Source: CAYFMP01 sp964344215 (GTDB lineage: Bacteria; Pseudomonadota; Alphaproteobacteria; Rhodospirillales; Casp-alpha2). From it: DNA of 64,000 nucleotides. The translations under genes and the position numbers were made by a program. The first letter of the stretch is position 1, and each line of letters opens with the position of its first letter. Where the stretch lies: contig CAYFMP010000004.1 of the NCBI GenBank assembly GCA_964344215.1, positions 1 to 64,000 on the forward strand, written 5' to 3'. The notes below the pieces were generated by a model. It worked only from the letters and a program-made list of their open reading frames with translations. It did not search any database and was not told where the DNA came from. Below are positions 50,294 to 59,713 of the stretch, in pieces.

Positions 50294-50658
50294 CCGGACC
50301 GGTCTTCGGTGCCGGCGGCCAACTCGATGGGCTGTCCGTGCGGCGTATTCAGATAGGCGCGTCGCCAGTTTTCCTTGCGTTGGTTCATGACCTCGAAGTC
50401 GACCACGCCTTTTGCCGCAACCAGCCCCTCGAGGGCTCGTAACCAATGATCGTAATAGGTATCGCCGAGATCGGGGTCGCCCTCGGCCTGCGCCCTGGTG
50501 ATCTCGGTGCCCAAAGCCTCCGACCATTCGGGCCATGTAAAGACGCCGGCTTCCGACAGCTTGACGGCCAATGCAAACGCCTGCGCCTGCCACGGTTCGG
50601 CGAACACCGGTCCGTCGTCGTCATGCGGTTGCAGCGGGAGAGGTTCGAATGCCGCCAT
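50290..50658 (-). CDS. nitrile hydratase accessory (activator) protein
   Basis: 122 aa, related to the N-terminal part of the nitrile hydratase beta subunit. [27 protein letters not shown] and [22 protein letters not shown], here pieces of one conserved region, and the end TPHGQPIEL are the marks of the family that loads cobalt or assists self-subunit swapping. It lies 14 bases downstream of nthB and completes an alpha-beta-activator operon. Confidence 0.9.
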   Translation of the reverse strand: MAAFEPLPLQPHDDDGPVFAEPWQAQAFALAVKLSEAGVFTWPEWSEALGTEITRAQAEGDPDLGDTYYDHWLRALEGLVAAKGVVDFEVMNQRKENWRRAYLNTPHGQPIELAAGTEDRSG

Positions 50659-50672
50659 CGAACTCCGTTCCT

Positions 50673-51341
50673 TCAGGCCGGTTCCAGGTAGGGCTCCCAG
50701 AGGTCGACGTGGACCGTGTCGCGGGCGGGAGCCTCAGCGCCCCACAGTTCGCGCCCCGAAAACCGAACCGAATAGAGATGTTGGCCTTCGCGAATGCCGA
50801 GCGCGCTCCGGTCGGGAAACACGTGGGCACCGTGGTGCAGGTGGACGACGCCCTGGCGGCCGCGGGCATAGCGCGGTGCCCGGGTATGGCCGAGGGGATT
50901 GCGATTGTGCACGCGGACCCGGTCGCCGACGTCGAACTTCGGCGGCGCATCCAGTTGCATCGAAGTCGGACCGCCCTTGAGAAGAATTCTCTCGGTCGTT
51001 TCGGGGTCGGGTAGGCGGAGACCGGCGGCATCGTCCGATGACGGGCCGGCCTTCCCCGTCCTTAGCTCGTCGGCCGTCACCAGGCCGCTTTCGACGAGCA
51101 GCGTTTCAAGTCCGGCCAGCCAGTTCTCGTAGTAGCTGTGGGCCAGGTAATCGGCCGGGTTCTGGCGCTCGCGGGCGTACCGGGACTTATCGATGTTCCA
51201 GCGCCCGAGCATGCCGGCTGCCAGCGTGATGGCGAAGGCGCGGCGCTCCCATTCGGCGTGGAAGACGGGTTCATCCGCCTCCGGTTCCGGATCGACCGGT
51301 CCGAACCCCTGCATGCCGCCCATGTCGTGGGCGCCGTTCAT
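50673..51341 (-). CDS. nthB: nitrile hydratase subunit beta
   Basis: 222 aa. It begins [16 protein letters not shown], the standard beta-subunit start, so ATG 51341 is chosen; it overlaps the alpha stop by four bases. The N-terminal helical part includes [15 protein letters not shown]. The C-terminal SH3-like barrel includes [27 protein letters not shown] and [13 protein letters not shown]. It partners the metal-bearing alpha subunit in hydrating nitriles to amides. Confidence 0.94.
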   Translation of the reverse strand: MNGAHDMGGMQGFGPVDPEPEADEPVFHAEWERRAFAITLAAGMLGRWNIDKSRYARERQNPADYLAHSYYENWLAGLETLLVESGLVTADELRTGKAGPSSDDAAGLRLPDPETTERILLKGGPTSMQLDAPPKFDVGDRVRVHNRNPLGHTRAPRYARGRQGVVHLHHGAHVFPDRSALGIREGQHLYSVRFSGRELWGAEAPARDTVHVDLWEPYLEPA

Positions 51342-51943
51342 GGCGATTTCGCTTTCTCGACACCGATCATGGAATTTCGCGTCACCAGTTTCTCCAGGCG
51401 CTCCGCATCCCATCCCTCGGTGCCTTCAGGGCGTTCGGGAATGACCAGGTAGCGCATTTCCGAGGTCGAATCCCAGACCCGGATTTCGACGTCGTCGCCG
51501 AGCTCGGTGCCGAACTCTTCGAGCACGCTACGCGGGTCGATCACGACGCGCGAACGGTAGGGTGAGGACTTGTACCAGACCGGCGGCAGGCCGAGGACGG
51601 TCCATGGGTAGCACGAACAGAGCGTGCAGACGACGACGTTGTGAACCTCCGGCGTGTTCTCGACAGCCTTGATGTGTTCGCCCTGACGGCCTTCGTAGCC
51701 GAACTCGAGGACGGCCTCGGTGGCGTCGGTCAGCAGCCTGGTCCTGAATTCGAAGTCGGTCCAGGCGCGGGCGACGACGCGGGCGCCGCGGTGCGGGCCG
51801 ACCTTGTTCTCGTAGGTGTCGATCAGCAGATCGAGCGAGTCCTGATCGACCAATCCCTTCTCGACCAAAAGGCTTTCCAGCGCCTTGACCCGGAGCGCGG
51901 TATCGGCGGGCGGATCGGTGTGATCGTGTCCGTCGTGCGGCAT
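51338..51943 (-). CDS. nthA: nitrile hydratase subunit alpha, cobalt type
   Basis: 201 aa from ATG 51943, preceded by GGAGGAAA. The metal-binding motif [10 protein letters not shown] (Cys106, Cys109, Cys111) has Thr at the second position and Tyr after the last Cys, the pattern of low-spin cobalt enzymes; iron enzymes have Ser and Thr. The short His/Asp-rich N-terminus is typical. First gene of the nthA-nthB-activator operon; no amidase or cobalt transporter gene is adjacent. Confidence 0.94.
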   Translation of the reverse strand: MPHDGHDHTDPPADTALRVKALESLLVEKGLVDQDSLDLLIDTYENKVGPHRGARVVARAWTDFEFRTRLLTDATEAVLEFGYEGRQGEHIKAVENTPEVHNVVVCTLCSCYPWTVLGLPPVWYKSSPYRSRVVIDPRSVLEEFGTELGDDVEIRVWDSTSEMRYLVIPERPEGTEGWDAERLEKLVTRNSMIGVEKAKSP

Positions 51944-52028
51944 GTATTTCCTCCGCTGCCGGAAAAGCATCGCACAGGGGCCAAGGCGGCGCAACGATTG
52001 CGCCGGTCGTTGCGATGGGGAGGTCGAG

Positions 52029-52060
52029 TTATCCGCGCCGGGGGGAAATCTTGTGGATAA
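52029..52060. promoter_or_regulatory. DnaA-box-like sites in the nthA-dnaE intergenic region
   Basis: TGTGGATAA at 52052-52060 is a perfect DnaA box (TTATCCACA) on the minus strand. TTATCCGCG at 52029-52037 on the plus strand matches seven of nine. The two form an inverted pair, GTTATCC...GGATAAC, 23 bases apart centre to centre. They lie 60-95 bases before the dnaE start. Confidence 0.5.
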
Positions 52061-52122
52061 CTGGCAAACGACCATCAACATATGGTGACATTTGGAGGCG
52101 GCTGTGGAATCCTACCGAAACC

Positions 52123-55100
52123 ATGCCGCACGCCGATTTCGTACACCTCAGGGTCCATTCCGCCTACTCGCTTTCGGAAGGGGCCATCCACGTCAAGGAT
52201 CTGGTCGAGTTGTGCCGTCAGCGGCAAATGCCGGCGGTAGCGGTGACCGACACCAACAACCTTTTCGGGGCGCTCGAATTTTCCGCCTGCGCCGCCAAGA
52301 CAGGCGTTCAACCGATTGTCGGCTGCCAACTCTTGCTCGGCGGTGAAACGGAAGCGGCGCCGCTGGTCTTCCTCGTTCAGTCGGATGCCGGTTATCGCAA
52401 CCTCCTGAAGCTTCTATCGTTCGCCTACCTGGGCGACGAGGAAGCCCATGAGCCGGAAGTGTCGTTCGAGGCATTGGAAAAATACGCGGACGGGTTGATC
52501 GTGTTGACGGGAGGCGCCGGCGGGCCGCTCGGCCGTCTGCTGAGCGACGGACAGACGGCGGCCGCCGAAGAGTGGCTGAAGCGGCTGGCGGCGGTCTTTC
52601 CGGGCCGGGTCTATGTCGAGATCATGCGCCACGGGCTCGACGAAGAACGCCGAACCGAACCCGGTTTCATAGATATTGCCTACAAACTGGACCTGCCGCT
52701 GGTCGCAACCAACGAAGTGTTCTTCTCCGATTCGACCATGTATGAGGCCCACGACGCCCTCGTTTGCGTAGCTGAAGGAGCCTACGTCTCGCAGAGCGAT
52801 CGGCGGCGGTTGACGCCCGAACACGGATTCAAGTCGGCCAACGAAATGCGGGCGCTGTTCGCCGACCTTCCCGAAGCCATCGACAATACCTTGGTCATCG
52901 CCCGCCGCTGCGCCTACCTGGTCGAGACCGTCGACCCGATCCTGCCGCCCTATGATTGCGGCGAGGGGCGCAGCGAGGAGGACGAACTGCGTTCGCAATC
53001 GGAAGCTGGTTTGAAGGAGCGTCTGGCGACGCATGTCTTTTCAGCCGAAATGTCGGAGGAGGAATGCGACAAGGCGGCCGAACCCTATCGACGGCGACTG
53101 GACTATGAGCTCGGGGTCATCAACGAGATGGGATTCCCCGGCTATTTCCTGATCGTCGCCGACTTCATTCGCTGGGCGAAGGAGCAGGGCATTCCGGTCG
53201 GGCCGCGGTTCAGGCGCCGGCTCGGTGGTCGCCTGGGCGCTGACCATCACCGACCTCGACCCGCTGCGCTGGGGGTTGTTGTTCGAGCGTTTCCTCAATC
53301 CCGAACGGGTATCGATGCCGGACTTCGACATCGACTTCTGCCAGGAACGCCGCGACGAGGTCATCCGCTACGTTCAGGAGCGCTACGGGCGCGATCACGT
53401 CGCCCAGATCATCACCTTCGGAAAGCTGCAGGCCCGCGCCGTGCTGCGCGACGTCGGCCGCGTGCTGGAGATGCCGTACGGATATGTCGACCGCATCTGC
53501 AAGCTGGTGCCCAACAACCCGGCCAACCCGGTCACCTTGAGCCAGGCCATCGCCGCCGAGCCGCAGCTCCGCCACCTGATCGACGACGACCCGGCGGTTG
53601 GCCGGCTGATCGACATCGCCAAGCGGCTGGAGGGGCTCTACCGGCACGCCTCGACCCATGCGGCCGGCGTCGTCATCGGCGACCGCGCGCTCGACCAGTT
53701 GATCCCGCTCTACCGCGACCCGCGCTCGAACATGCCGGTCACCGGATTCAACATGAAATACGTGGAATCGGCCGGCCTGGTGAAGTTCGATTTCCTCGGC
53801 CTCAAGACCCTGAGCGTGCTGGCCATGGCCGAACGTCTGATCAACGAGGCCGGCGTCGACATCGACGTCTCGGCGCTGCCGTTGGACGACTCGGCGACCT
53901 TCGAAATGATCGGCCGCGGCGAAACGACCGGCGTGTTCCAGCTTGAAAGCGCCGGCATGCGCGACGTTCTGAAAAGCCTCCGGCCCGACTGTTTCGAAGA
54001 CATCATCGCCGTCGTCGCCCTCTACCGCCCGGGACCGATGGACAACATCCCGAGCTACATCAAGCGCAAGCACGGGGAAGAGGAACCGGACTACCTGTAT
54101 CCGACGCTCGAAGGCATTCTCAAGGAAACCTTCGGAATCATGATTTACCAGGAACAGGTCATGCAGATCGCCCAGGAGCTGTCGGGCTACTCGCTGGGCG
54201 GCGCCGACATCCTGCGCCGCGCCATGGGCAAGAAGATCCAGTCCGAAATGGACCAACAACGCCAGACCTTCATCGACGGCGCCAAGGGCCGCGGCGTCGG
54301 CGAAGCCAAGGCGGCGCAGATCTTCGATCAGGTCAACAAGTTCGCTGGCTACGGTTTCAACAAGTCGCACGCCGCTGCCTACGCCCTGGTTGCCTACCAG
54401 ACCGCCTACCTTAAGGCCAACCACCCGGTAGAGTTCCTGGCCGCCTCGATGACCTTCGATCTCGGCAACACGGACAAACTCAACGTCTTTCGCCAGGAAC
54501 TGGATCGCCTGGGGATTCCGCTGCTGCCGCCCGACATCAATTCGTCCGGTGTGCTGTTCGGCGTCGAGCGCGGAACCGACGGGGCGTCGGGCCGTTCGGC
54601 CATCCGCTACGCGCTGGCCGCCATCAAGAACGTCGGCGAGGCGGCCATGCGCTCTATCGTCGACGAACGCGGTGTCAACGGCCCGTTCAAGGATATGAGC
54701 GACTTCATCGGCCGGCTCGACGCCAAGCTCGTCAACAAGCGCCAGATGGAGAACCTGACGAGGGCCGGCACCTTCGACCGTGTGGTCGACAACCGCCGAC
54801 AGCTTTTCGAGGGGATCGAGATACTGATGCGCCACGCCAATCTCGCCCAGAGCGAGCGCGACAGCAACCAGATGGGTCTATTCGGCGGCGAGCAGGAGAC
54901 CTCGTTGTCGCTGACCCTGCCCGAGGTCGAGGATTGGCCTGTGATGGATCGGTTGCGAGAGGAATTCGAGGCGGTCGGCTTCTACTTGTCGGCTCACCCA
55001 CTGGATGCCTTCGCCACCAGCCTCGAGCGACTCAAGGTGGCGTCGTCGGCCGACGTCCTGGCCGAGGCCCGGTCGGGCTCGGTGACCCTGGCCGGGACCC

Positions 55101-55558
55101 TGATCGCCAAGAAGGAACGGACATCGGCCAAGGGCAACCGCTATGCTTTCATTCAGTTCACCGATACTGCGGGCGTCTTCGAAGTGACGGCGTTCTCGGA
55201 GACCCTGGCCGAGGCCGGCGATCTGCTGGAGATCGGCAACTCCTTGCTGATCCGCGGCGCCGCTCAATTCGAGGGCGACACTGCGCGCCTGACCGCGCAC
55301 GGTTTCGAGTTGTTGGAAAAGGCGGCGGCACGGGCGTCGCGCGGCCTCAAGGTCGTCGTCGCCAATGACCAGCCGCTGCCCTCGCTGAAGCAAGCGCTGG
55401 CGGAAGGTGGCAAGGGCCGCGGCCGGGTCGAAATCGTCTCCCGGCTCGACCCCGCTACCGAGGTGCAGATGACGCTACCCGGCTCGTATGCGATCTCGCC
55501 GGAACTGCTACTCGCCGTCAAGAACATGCCCGGCGTCGTCGAGGCGGTGGAGATCTGA
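52123..55558 (+). CDS. dnaE: DNA polymerase III subunit alpha, frameshifted
   Basis: The replicative polymerase, about 1146 aa if restored. Reading starts at ATG 52123 (MPHADFVHLRVHSAYSLSEG, PHP domain) and runs to about 53203. There the conserved GPGRGSGAGS loop is broken: between the codons for VGP and for GSGAGS only one base stands where six are expected, a net loss of five. The rest continues in another frame from 53208, with VAWALTITDLDPLRWG, catalytic SMPDFDIDFCQERRDE, KFDFLGLKTLSVL, helix-hairpin-helix and OB domain (GTLIAKKERTSAKGNRYAFI). The gene is essential and otherwise intact, so a sequencing or assembly error is much more likely than a real mutation. Confidence 0.93.
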
Positions 55559-55901
55559 GCGCTGTCATCTATCAACTGACCTACCCCCCTTAACCGGATC
55601 CATAGGCCCAGTCTCTCTAACTAAGCCCTTGGATCCGGGTAAGGAGGCAGGTCACCCGGAGGACAGGAGCGCGGTGTTCAGTGCAAACATTGAAAGTCAA
55701 TGGCTCTTATTATTGTAGTGACATGTGAGCTGAAAACGTCTCATCAAAATATGAGCGGCACCTCTATCGTGTCGGTCTCTGATTTATTCTAGAACCATAG
55801 ATACACCGTCGATCAGTCATGATTCTTGCCTTCCGTTTCAGTTGCAGTCAGAATCGGCATACACGTAAACATCATGTTCGTGGATACAGGCGAGGATTGC
55901 C
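55559..55901. other. dnaE-cassette intergenic region (343 bases)
   Basis: No supported gene. It holds an inverted repeat at 55590-55642 near dnaE, then sequence that becomes markedly richer in A+T up to the HAD-patatin gene. TTGAAA at 55690 with TATTGT at 55711 (15-base spacer) is a weak promoter candidate. Confidence 0.55.
55590..55642. repeat. imperfect inverted repeat after dnaE
   Basis: TTAACCGGATCCATAGG (55590-55606) and its near-complement at 55627-55642 (GGATCCGGGTAA core) pair over about 13 of 16 positions with a loop of about 20 bases. It has no following T-run. It could be a dnaE terminator, a transposon-like end or the boundary of the accessory segment. Confidence 0.55.
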
Positions 55902-58268
55902 ATGAATATACGTGGTGAAGCAGGTCGGGGCAAATGGGTGATTTTTGATGCGGATAATACACTTTGGGACGTTGAGGCCCTCTATGATTCGGCTCGCCAT
56001 GAATTCTGTTTCCAGGTTGCCAAACTTTCAGACAAGGATGTTGAGGAAATTGAAGCCCATCAACGTGAGACTGATCGAAATCTAAAGAAAACTTATGGGT
56101 ACTCTGCAAGTCGTTTCGCACGTTCGTTTGAGGACACCCTACACCATTTCATACCTAACCCTAGAAACGACCTGATCGCAAAAGTGCGGAAGATCGCAGA
56201 AAGGGTGTTTTATGAGAAAGCGGAAGTTTACCCGGAACTGGAAGACGTCCTTCGTGGCCTTTGTGCCGCCGGGTTTAAACTTGGAATTGTCACTGCTGGT
56301 GAAGAATGGGTACAGCGTTGGCGTCTCGACGATTTTCACCTGCGCCCATTATTTCATGCTCTGAAGATTGTCGATAGCAAGTCCAAGGGCGCGCTGGATG
56401 AATTTTGCGAACGAAACCTTGTTGGCAAAGAGGAAAGTTTTTTCATTGGGGATAGTGTCGATTCTGACATTATCCCAGCTCATGAAGCAGGTCTCACGCC
56501 GGTTCTCCTCAGGGGGCATCATCACTGGCAAGAAGGTGAGACGAAAGAAGTTCCAAATAGTGTTGATTGTGTCGAGCTAAACTACGTCACCGACCTCCAA
56601 GACTATCTCGATCTTGACCCAATTGAATACCCACATGTGCCGCGAAAAGTGCCTGCTTTCGGAATTTTCGAGGGTGGCGGTGCCAAAGGGCTTGCTCATG
56701 TAGGAGTGTTGGCTTTTTTGGAAGAGAGAAAATTCGATTTAGAGGCAGTCGCTGGAACTTCCGCGGGGGCACTAGTTGCTGGCCTATGTGCCGCTGGTTA
56801 CACATCGTATGAAATCTATCACGACGAACCAACTCCGGGCGGATTACTCGACTTTGATTACCTTGAGGTTCTAGGTGCGGAAGAATGGAAGCGGGCGGAA
56901 GATTTCATTCTGGACGTAACTGAACGTGCAAGTGATTTGATCAACTCCAGTGGCCGCATAAGCGGCTTGAGGGCATGGATGCGTCTCGGGAGCTTCCTAA
57001 ATTCGAACAAAGATGACCTAGCATCATTTAACTCTGAAAAGGGATACTTCTCGCTTGATGATTTCCGTGATCGTTATGACAGTTGGCTTAAGACAAAGCT
57101 AATTGAAAAAGGGCGGATCAACACGGAAGAACAGGGTCCCGTAAAATTCAAAAATCTTGTTAAAGACCTTTACATCGTTTCGACGGATGTCACCGGTAAA
57201 AAGCTTAAGGTATTTTCGAACCAAACAGATCCCGATCAAGATGTTGCCGAAGCTGTTACTGCCTCGATTTGTATTCCGGCTGTATTCCGACCCCGAGATC
57301 TGAGCACGACGCGGCAACCCAACATGCATGTGGATGGTGGCTTGCTCTCTAATTTTCCTGCGTGGCTCTTTTCCACTGACCCTCTTCGCGCCAATCCAGG
57401 GAAAGAATTTGTGCCGGTTTTCGGAGTCGAGTTACAAGAAAAAACCGATACAACTACTCCTCCACCACAAGGATTATTCGGATTTGCGACAGATCTTGTG
57501 CGCACGGCAGTCGCTGGAAACAAACATTTAGAAACGCGTGATATGCGAAGGCTTCTGAAAATTCCGGTTCCCGTTTCGGTTGACACATATGCATTCGATA
57601 TGGGATCTGGTTTGCGACAGAAGACTTATGGCGAAGGGAAGGAGGCGGCGAGATTATTTTTTGAGAAAAACTTACATGCCGTTTCTCCGCGGCTGATACA
57701 GCCTTTTTTAGCTGACATTCATTCGGAGATGCTTGCCACACTGCAAAAGCTGGCGAAACGAAAAAGCATTCACCTTCGCGTTAACATCATGACACGAGTG
57801 CCTCCTGACGAAGTGATCCTGACCTCGGAATGGCCACAGCAGCAGCAAATCGAAATTCTGTACCACTACAATATGGATTTAGATCCCGACGTTGTTATTA
57901 CGTTTGGCCCGGAGGAGGGAGGAGTTGGAGCTTGTTTCAAGGAGCGGCGGATCCGAAAAATTGATCTGGAGTGGTCACGGGACGCCTACGACGTATATGG
58001 GATGACCGCTGTTCAACAGGCCCTTGTAAGAAAAGGTCTGAAATCCCTAATGTGCATTCCTATGTTCGACCCGAACGCCATAAAAATTACCGACGAGACA
58101 CCAATTATTGGTATATTGAATTTTGACAGCGACGATAAAATTGTGCTTGATTTGTTCTCAAACAAGGGTATAAAAAAAGACGCCATAAGAATGGCTCGTA
58201 TCATGGCGAACACGTGGTGCGATCTTGCGGAGAAAGGAGATACTGCGCATGGCAGACAGAAAGGATGA
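55902..58268 (+). CDS. HAD hydrolase - patatin phospholipase - GAF-like fusion protein
   Basis: 788 aa in three parts. Residues 10-215 are a HAD phosphatase: FDADNT (Asp16, Asp18), IVTAG (129-133), Lys around 160 and GDSVDSD (183-189). Residues 252-560 are a patatin-like lipase: oxyanion loop GGGAKG (258-263), nucleophile Ser287 in GTSAGA and catalytic Asp478 in DGG. All catalytic residues are present. Residues about 622-776 look like a GAF sensor domain (SLMCIPMFD...IIGILNFDSD). Start ATG 55902 has GAGG upstream. Base composition is clearly more A+T-rich than the core genes. It overlaps the next gene by 20 bases. Patatin effectors that kill infected cells are known in CBASS-type defence; a HAD and GAF fusion is not one I know. 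Confidence 0.85.
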   Translation: MNIRGEAGRGKWVIFDADNTLWDVEALYDSARHEFCFQVAKLSDKDVEEIEAHQRETDRNLKKTYGYSASRFARSFEDTLHHFIPNPRNDLIAKVRKIAERVFYEKAEVYPELEDVLRGLCAAGFKLGIVTAGEEWVQRWRLDDFHLRPLFHALKIVDSKSKGALDEFCERNLVGKEESFFIGDSVDSDIIPAHEAGLTPVLLRGHHHWQEGETKEVPNSVDCVELNYVTDLQDYLDLDPIEYPHVPRKVPAFGIFEGGGAKGLAHVGVLAFLEERKFDLEAVAGTSAGALVAGLCAAGYTSYEIYHDEPTPGGLLDFDYLEVLGAEEWKRAEDFILDVTERASDLINSSGRISGLRAWMRLGSFLNSNKDDLASFNSEKGYFSLDDFRDRYDSWLKTKLIEKGRINTEEQGPVKFKNLVKDLYIVSTDVTGKKLKVFSNQTDPDQDVAEAVTASICIPAVFRPRDLSTTRQPNMHVDGGLLSNFPAWLFSTDPLRANPGKEFVPVFGVELQEKTDTTTPPPQGLFGFATDLVRTAVAGNKHLETRDMRRLLKIPVPVSVDTYAFDMGSGLRQKTYGEGKEAARLFFEKNLHAVSPRLIQPFLADIHSEMLATLQKLAKRKSIHLRVNIMTRVPPDEVILTSEWPQQQQIEILYHYNMDLDPDVVITFGPEEGGVGACFKERRIRKIDLEWSRDAYDVYGMTAVQQALVRKGLKSLMCIPMFDPNAIKITDETPIIGILNFDSDDKIVLDLFSNKGIKKDAIRMARIMANTWCDLAEKGDTAHGRQKG

Positions 58269-58440
58269 TCTGGGTTTTCTCGTAATGTCGCCACGGGAAC
58301 TGCCAGATTCAGTACAAGTAGCACCAGGTCATTATGTCTCCGATGATCAAAAGAGTGAGCAGGATTTATTCAACGAGGTTTGGACATCAGTGCCGCGTGA
58401 CCTGTTTGCTGTTAACATCAAAAAGATTATTTGGGAGTAG
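58249..58440 (+). CDS. 63-aa protein of unknown function in the patatin-deaminase cassette
   Basis: 63 aa from ATG 58249, preceded by AAAGGAGA, starting inside the end of the patatin gene. It is polar, without membrane helix, signal peptide or Cys; visible pieces are MADRKDDLGFLVMSPRELP and a C-terminal basic-aromatic end (NIKKIIWE). No family recognised. Its stop lies next to the deaminase start, so all three genes look translationally coupled. Confidence 0.65.
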   Translation: MADRKDDLGFLVMSPRELPDSVQVAPGHYVSDDQKSEQDLFNEVWTSVPRDLFAVNIKKIIWE

Positions 58441-58445
58441 GCGTC

Positions 58446-58841
58446 TTGGTGGCTGATGACGCCGAACGGCTCCTAGCCGCGGCGCGAGACGCTTGCCAAC
58501 GGTCCTATTCACCTTACTCCGAATTTCCTGTTGGTGCTGCCGTGTCTACCGAGGACGGCGGCATTTTCATTGGAACCAACATCGAAAACGCCAGTTTTGG
58601 ATTGACTATCTGTGCTGAACGGGTGGCGATCTTTCACGCTCTGGTGAATGGGGCAACAACAGTTAAAAAACTTGCAGTGGCTGTCGGACGAGCGTCCGCT
58701 TCACAGCAAGAACGGATGCCATGTGGGGCCTGCCGACAAGTCATGGCTGAATTCATGAAGAACGATTCCGAGGTAATCATAGATGGGGTTGGTGCATTTA
58801 CCCTAGAAAGCCTTCTGCCCAATCCGTTTACGCTAAAATAG
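58446..58841 (+). CDS. cdd: cytidine deaminase
   Basis: 131 aa, size of homotetrameric cytidine deaminases that turn cytidine or deoxycytidine into uridine forms. Zinc and catalytic motifs are CAER (with proton-shuttling Glu) in ASFGLTICAERVAIFHAL and PCGACRQVMAEF. The N-terminal SYSPYSEFPVGAAV is standard. The start is taken as TTG 58446, 8 bases after GGGAG; TTG 58431 and GTG 58449 are alternatives. It is the third gene of the A+T-rich cassette and shares its composition. It could be ordinary pyrimidine salvage that travels with the cassette, or a functional part of it. Confidence 0.88.
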   Translation: MVADDAERLLAAARDACQRSYSPYSEFPVGAAVSTEDGGIFIGTNIENASFGLTICAERVAIFHALVNGATTVKKLAVAVGRASASQQERMPCGACRQVMAEFMKNDSEVIIDGVGAFTLESLLPNPFTLK

Positions 58842-58884
58842 ACGTATCTAGCTAAACGAGGTGCACGATTTGGCACCGTACGTC
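58841..58884 (+). terminator. stem-loop after the cytidine deaminase
   Basis: GACGTA (58841-58846) pairs with TACGTC (58879-58884), and inside it GGTGC (58860-58864) with GCACC (58873-58877). It begins on the deaminase stop codon. No T-run follows, so termination is uncertain. Confidence 0.35.
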
Positions 58885-59012
58885 AGCTGGTCAGTCACGA
58901 GAATATGTTCAAGAAATTCGAAATTTTGAATACGTTTTTGCTTCATGTACATCAGTTGCACATGTTTGTGGAACAAAGGCATTGAACCGATAACGCCCAA
59001 CCTCGCCGTTCG

Positions 59013-59492
59013 CTAGCCTTCCAACCCCAGCCTTTGGTGCCACTCGGCGATCGATTCGTCCGGGTACTCGTCGAACGTCCGGTCGCCCACCTCGTCATGG
59101 ACAGGTACCCACGACGCCTTGGAGCCAAGCATTAGATGGATGCGTTCCGGCGGCACCGGCAGGTCGCTGTCGATGGCGGATGCGAAGGGATGCACCAGTT
59201 CCGGCCAGCGCCGGTCCCAGACCCAAAGATGGCTGCCGCAGACCCGGCAGAAGCGCCGCTCGGCCGGACTGAGCTCACCCGCGCCGCCGCCGAGGCGGAC
59301 TCGATAGACCGAAATGTCGCCCTCGCCCTCGATCTCCAAGCTGGCTGCGTCGCCCGACAGGTTGATGGCGTACCCGCCGCCGCCCTGCGTCTTGCGGCAG
59401 ATCGAGCAATAGCAGTGACTGTAGGGATAGGGGTGAACCGACTGCAGCCGGAACTTGACGGCGCCGCAATGACAGGAACCTTCAAGGATCAT
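59013..59492 (-). CDS. GFA family protein (glutathione-dependent formaldehyde-activating enzyme-like)
   Basis: 159 aa from ATG 59492. The zinc ligands of the GFA/CENP-V fold are present: GSCHCGAVKFRL, CYCSICRKTQGGGG and CRVCGSHLWVW. Members of the family bind zinc and some bind S-hydroxymethylglutathione; most are uncharacterised, so the substrate is unknown. The longer frame to 59726 overlaps the promoter region of the divergent transporter gene and lacks family support. It is GC-rich like the core genes, so it lies outside the A+T-rich cassette. Confidence 0.87.
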   Translation of the reverse strand: MILEGSCHCGAVKFRLQSVHPYPYSHCYCSICRKTQGGGGYAINLSGDAASLEIEGEGDISVYRVRLGGGAGELSPAERRFCRVCGSHLWVWDRRWPELVHPFASAIDSDLPVPPERIHLMLGSKASWVPVHDEVGDRTFDEYPDESIAEWHQRLGLEG

Positions 59493-59713
59493 GGTCGCCT
59501 CCTCGGCCCGACAGGGCTGTGTCTCTTCCGGATACCCTACCATCCATCGGAAACAGAAATCTCCATCTTGTCCGCCGTTTGCTTTCGGCAACCTGACGAT
59601 TTCGTAACTGGGAATTGAAGGCAGAGCGTTTTCTCCGCATAATTGTCTCTCTGAAAAAAAATGCGCCGCCAAGGCGCTCTCGCACGCAAAACATGACCAG
59701 GGAGGATATATCG

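Noticed and set aside
52015..52122. N-terminal extension of dnaE from the ATG at 52015
   Set aside because: It would run over the DnaA-box-like sites and lacks similarity to DnaE, which starts at HADFVHLRVHSAYS.
55902..58841. Classical CBASS operon
   Set aside because: No CD-NTase, HORMA/TRIP13 or Cap2/Cap3 gene is present; only the patatin domain is shared with CBASS effectors.
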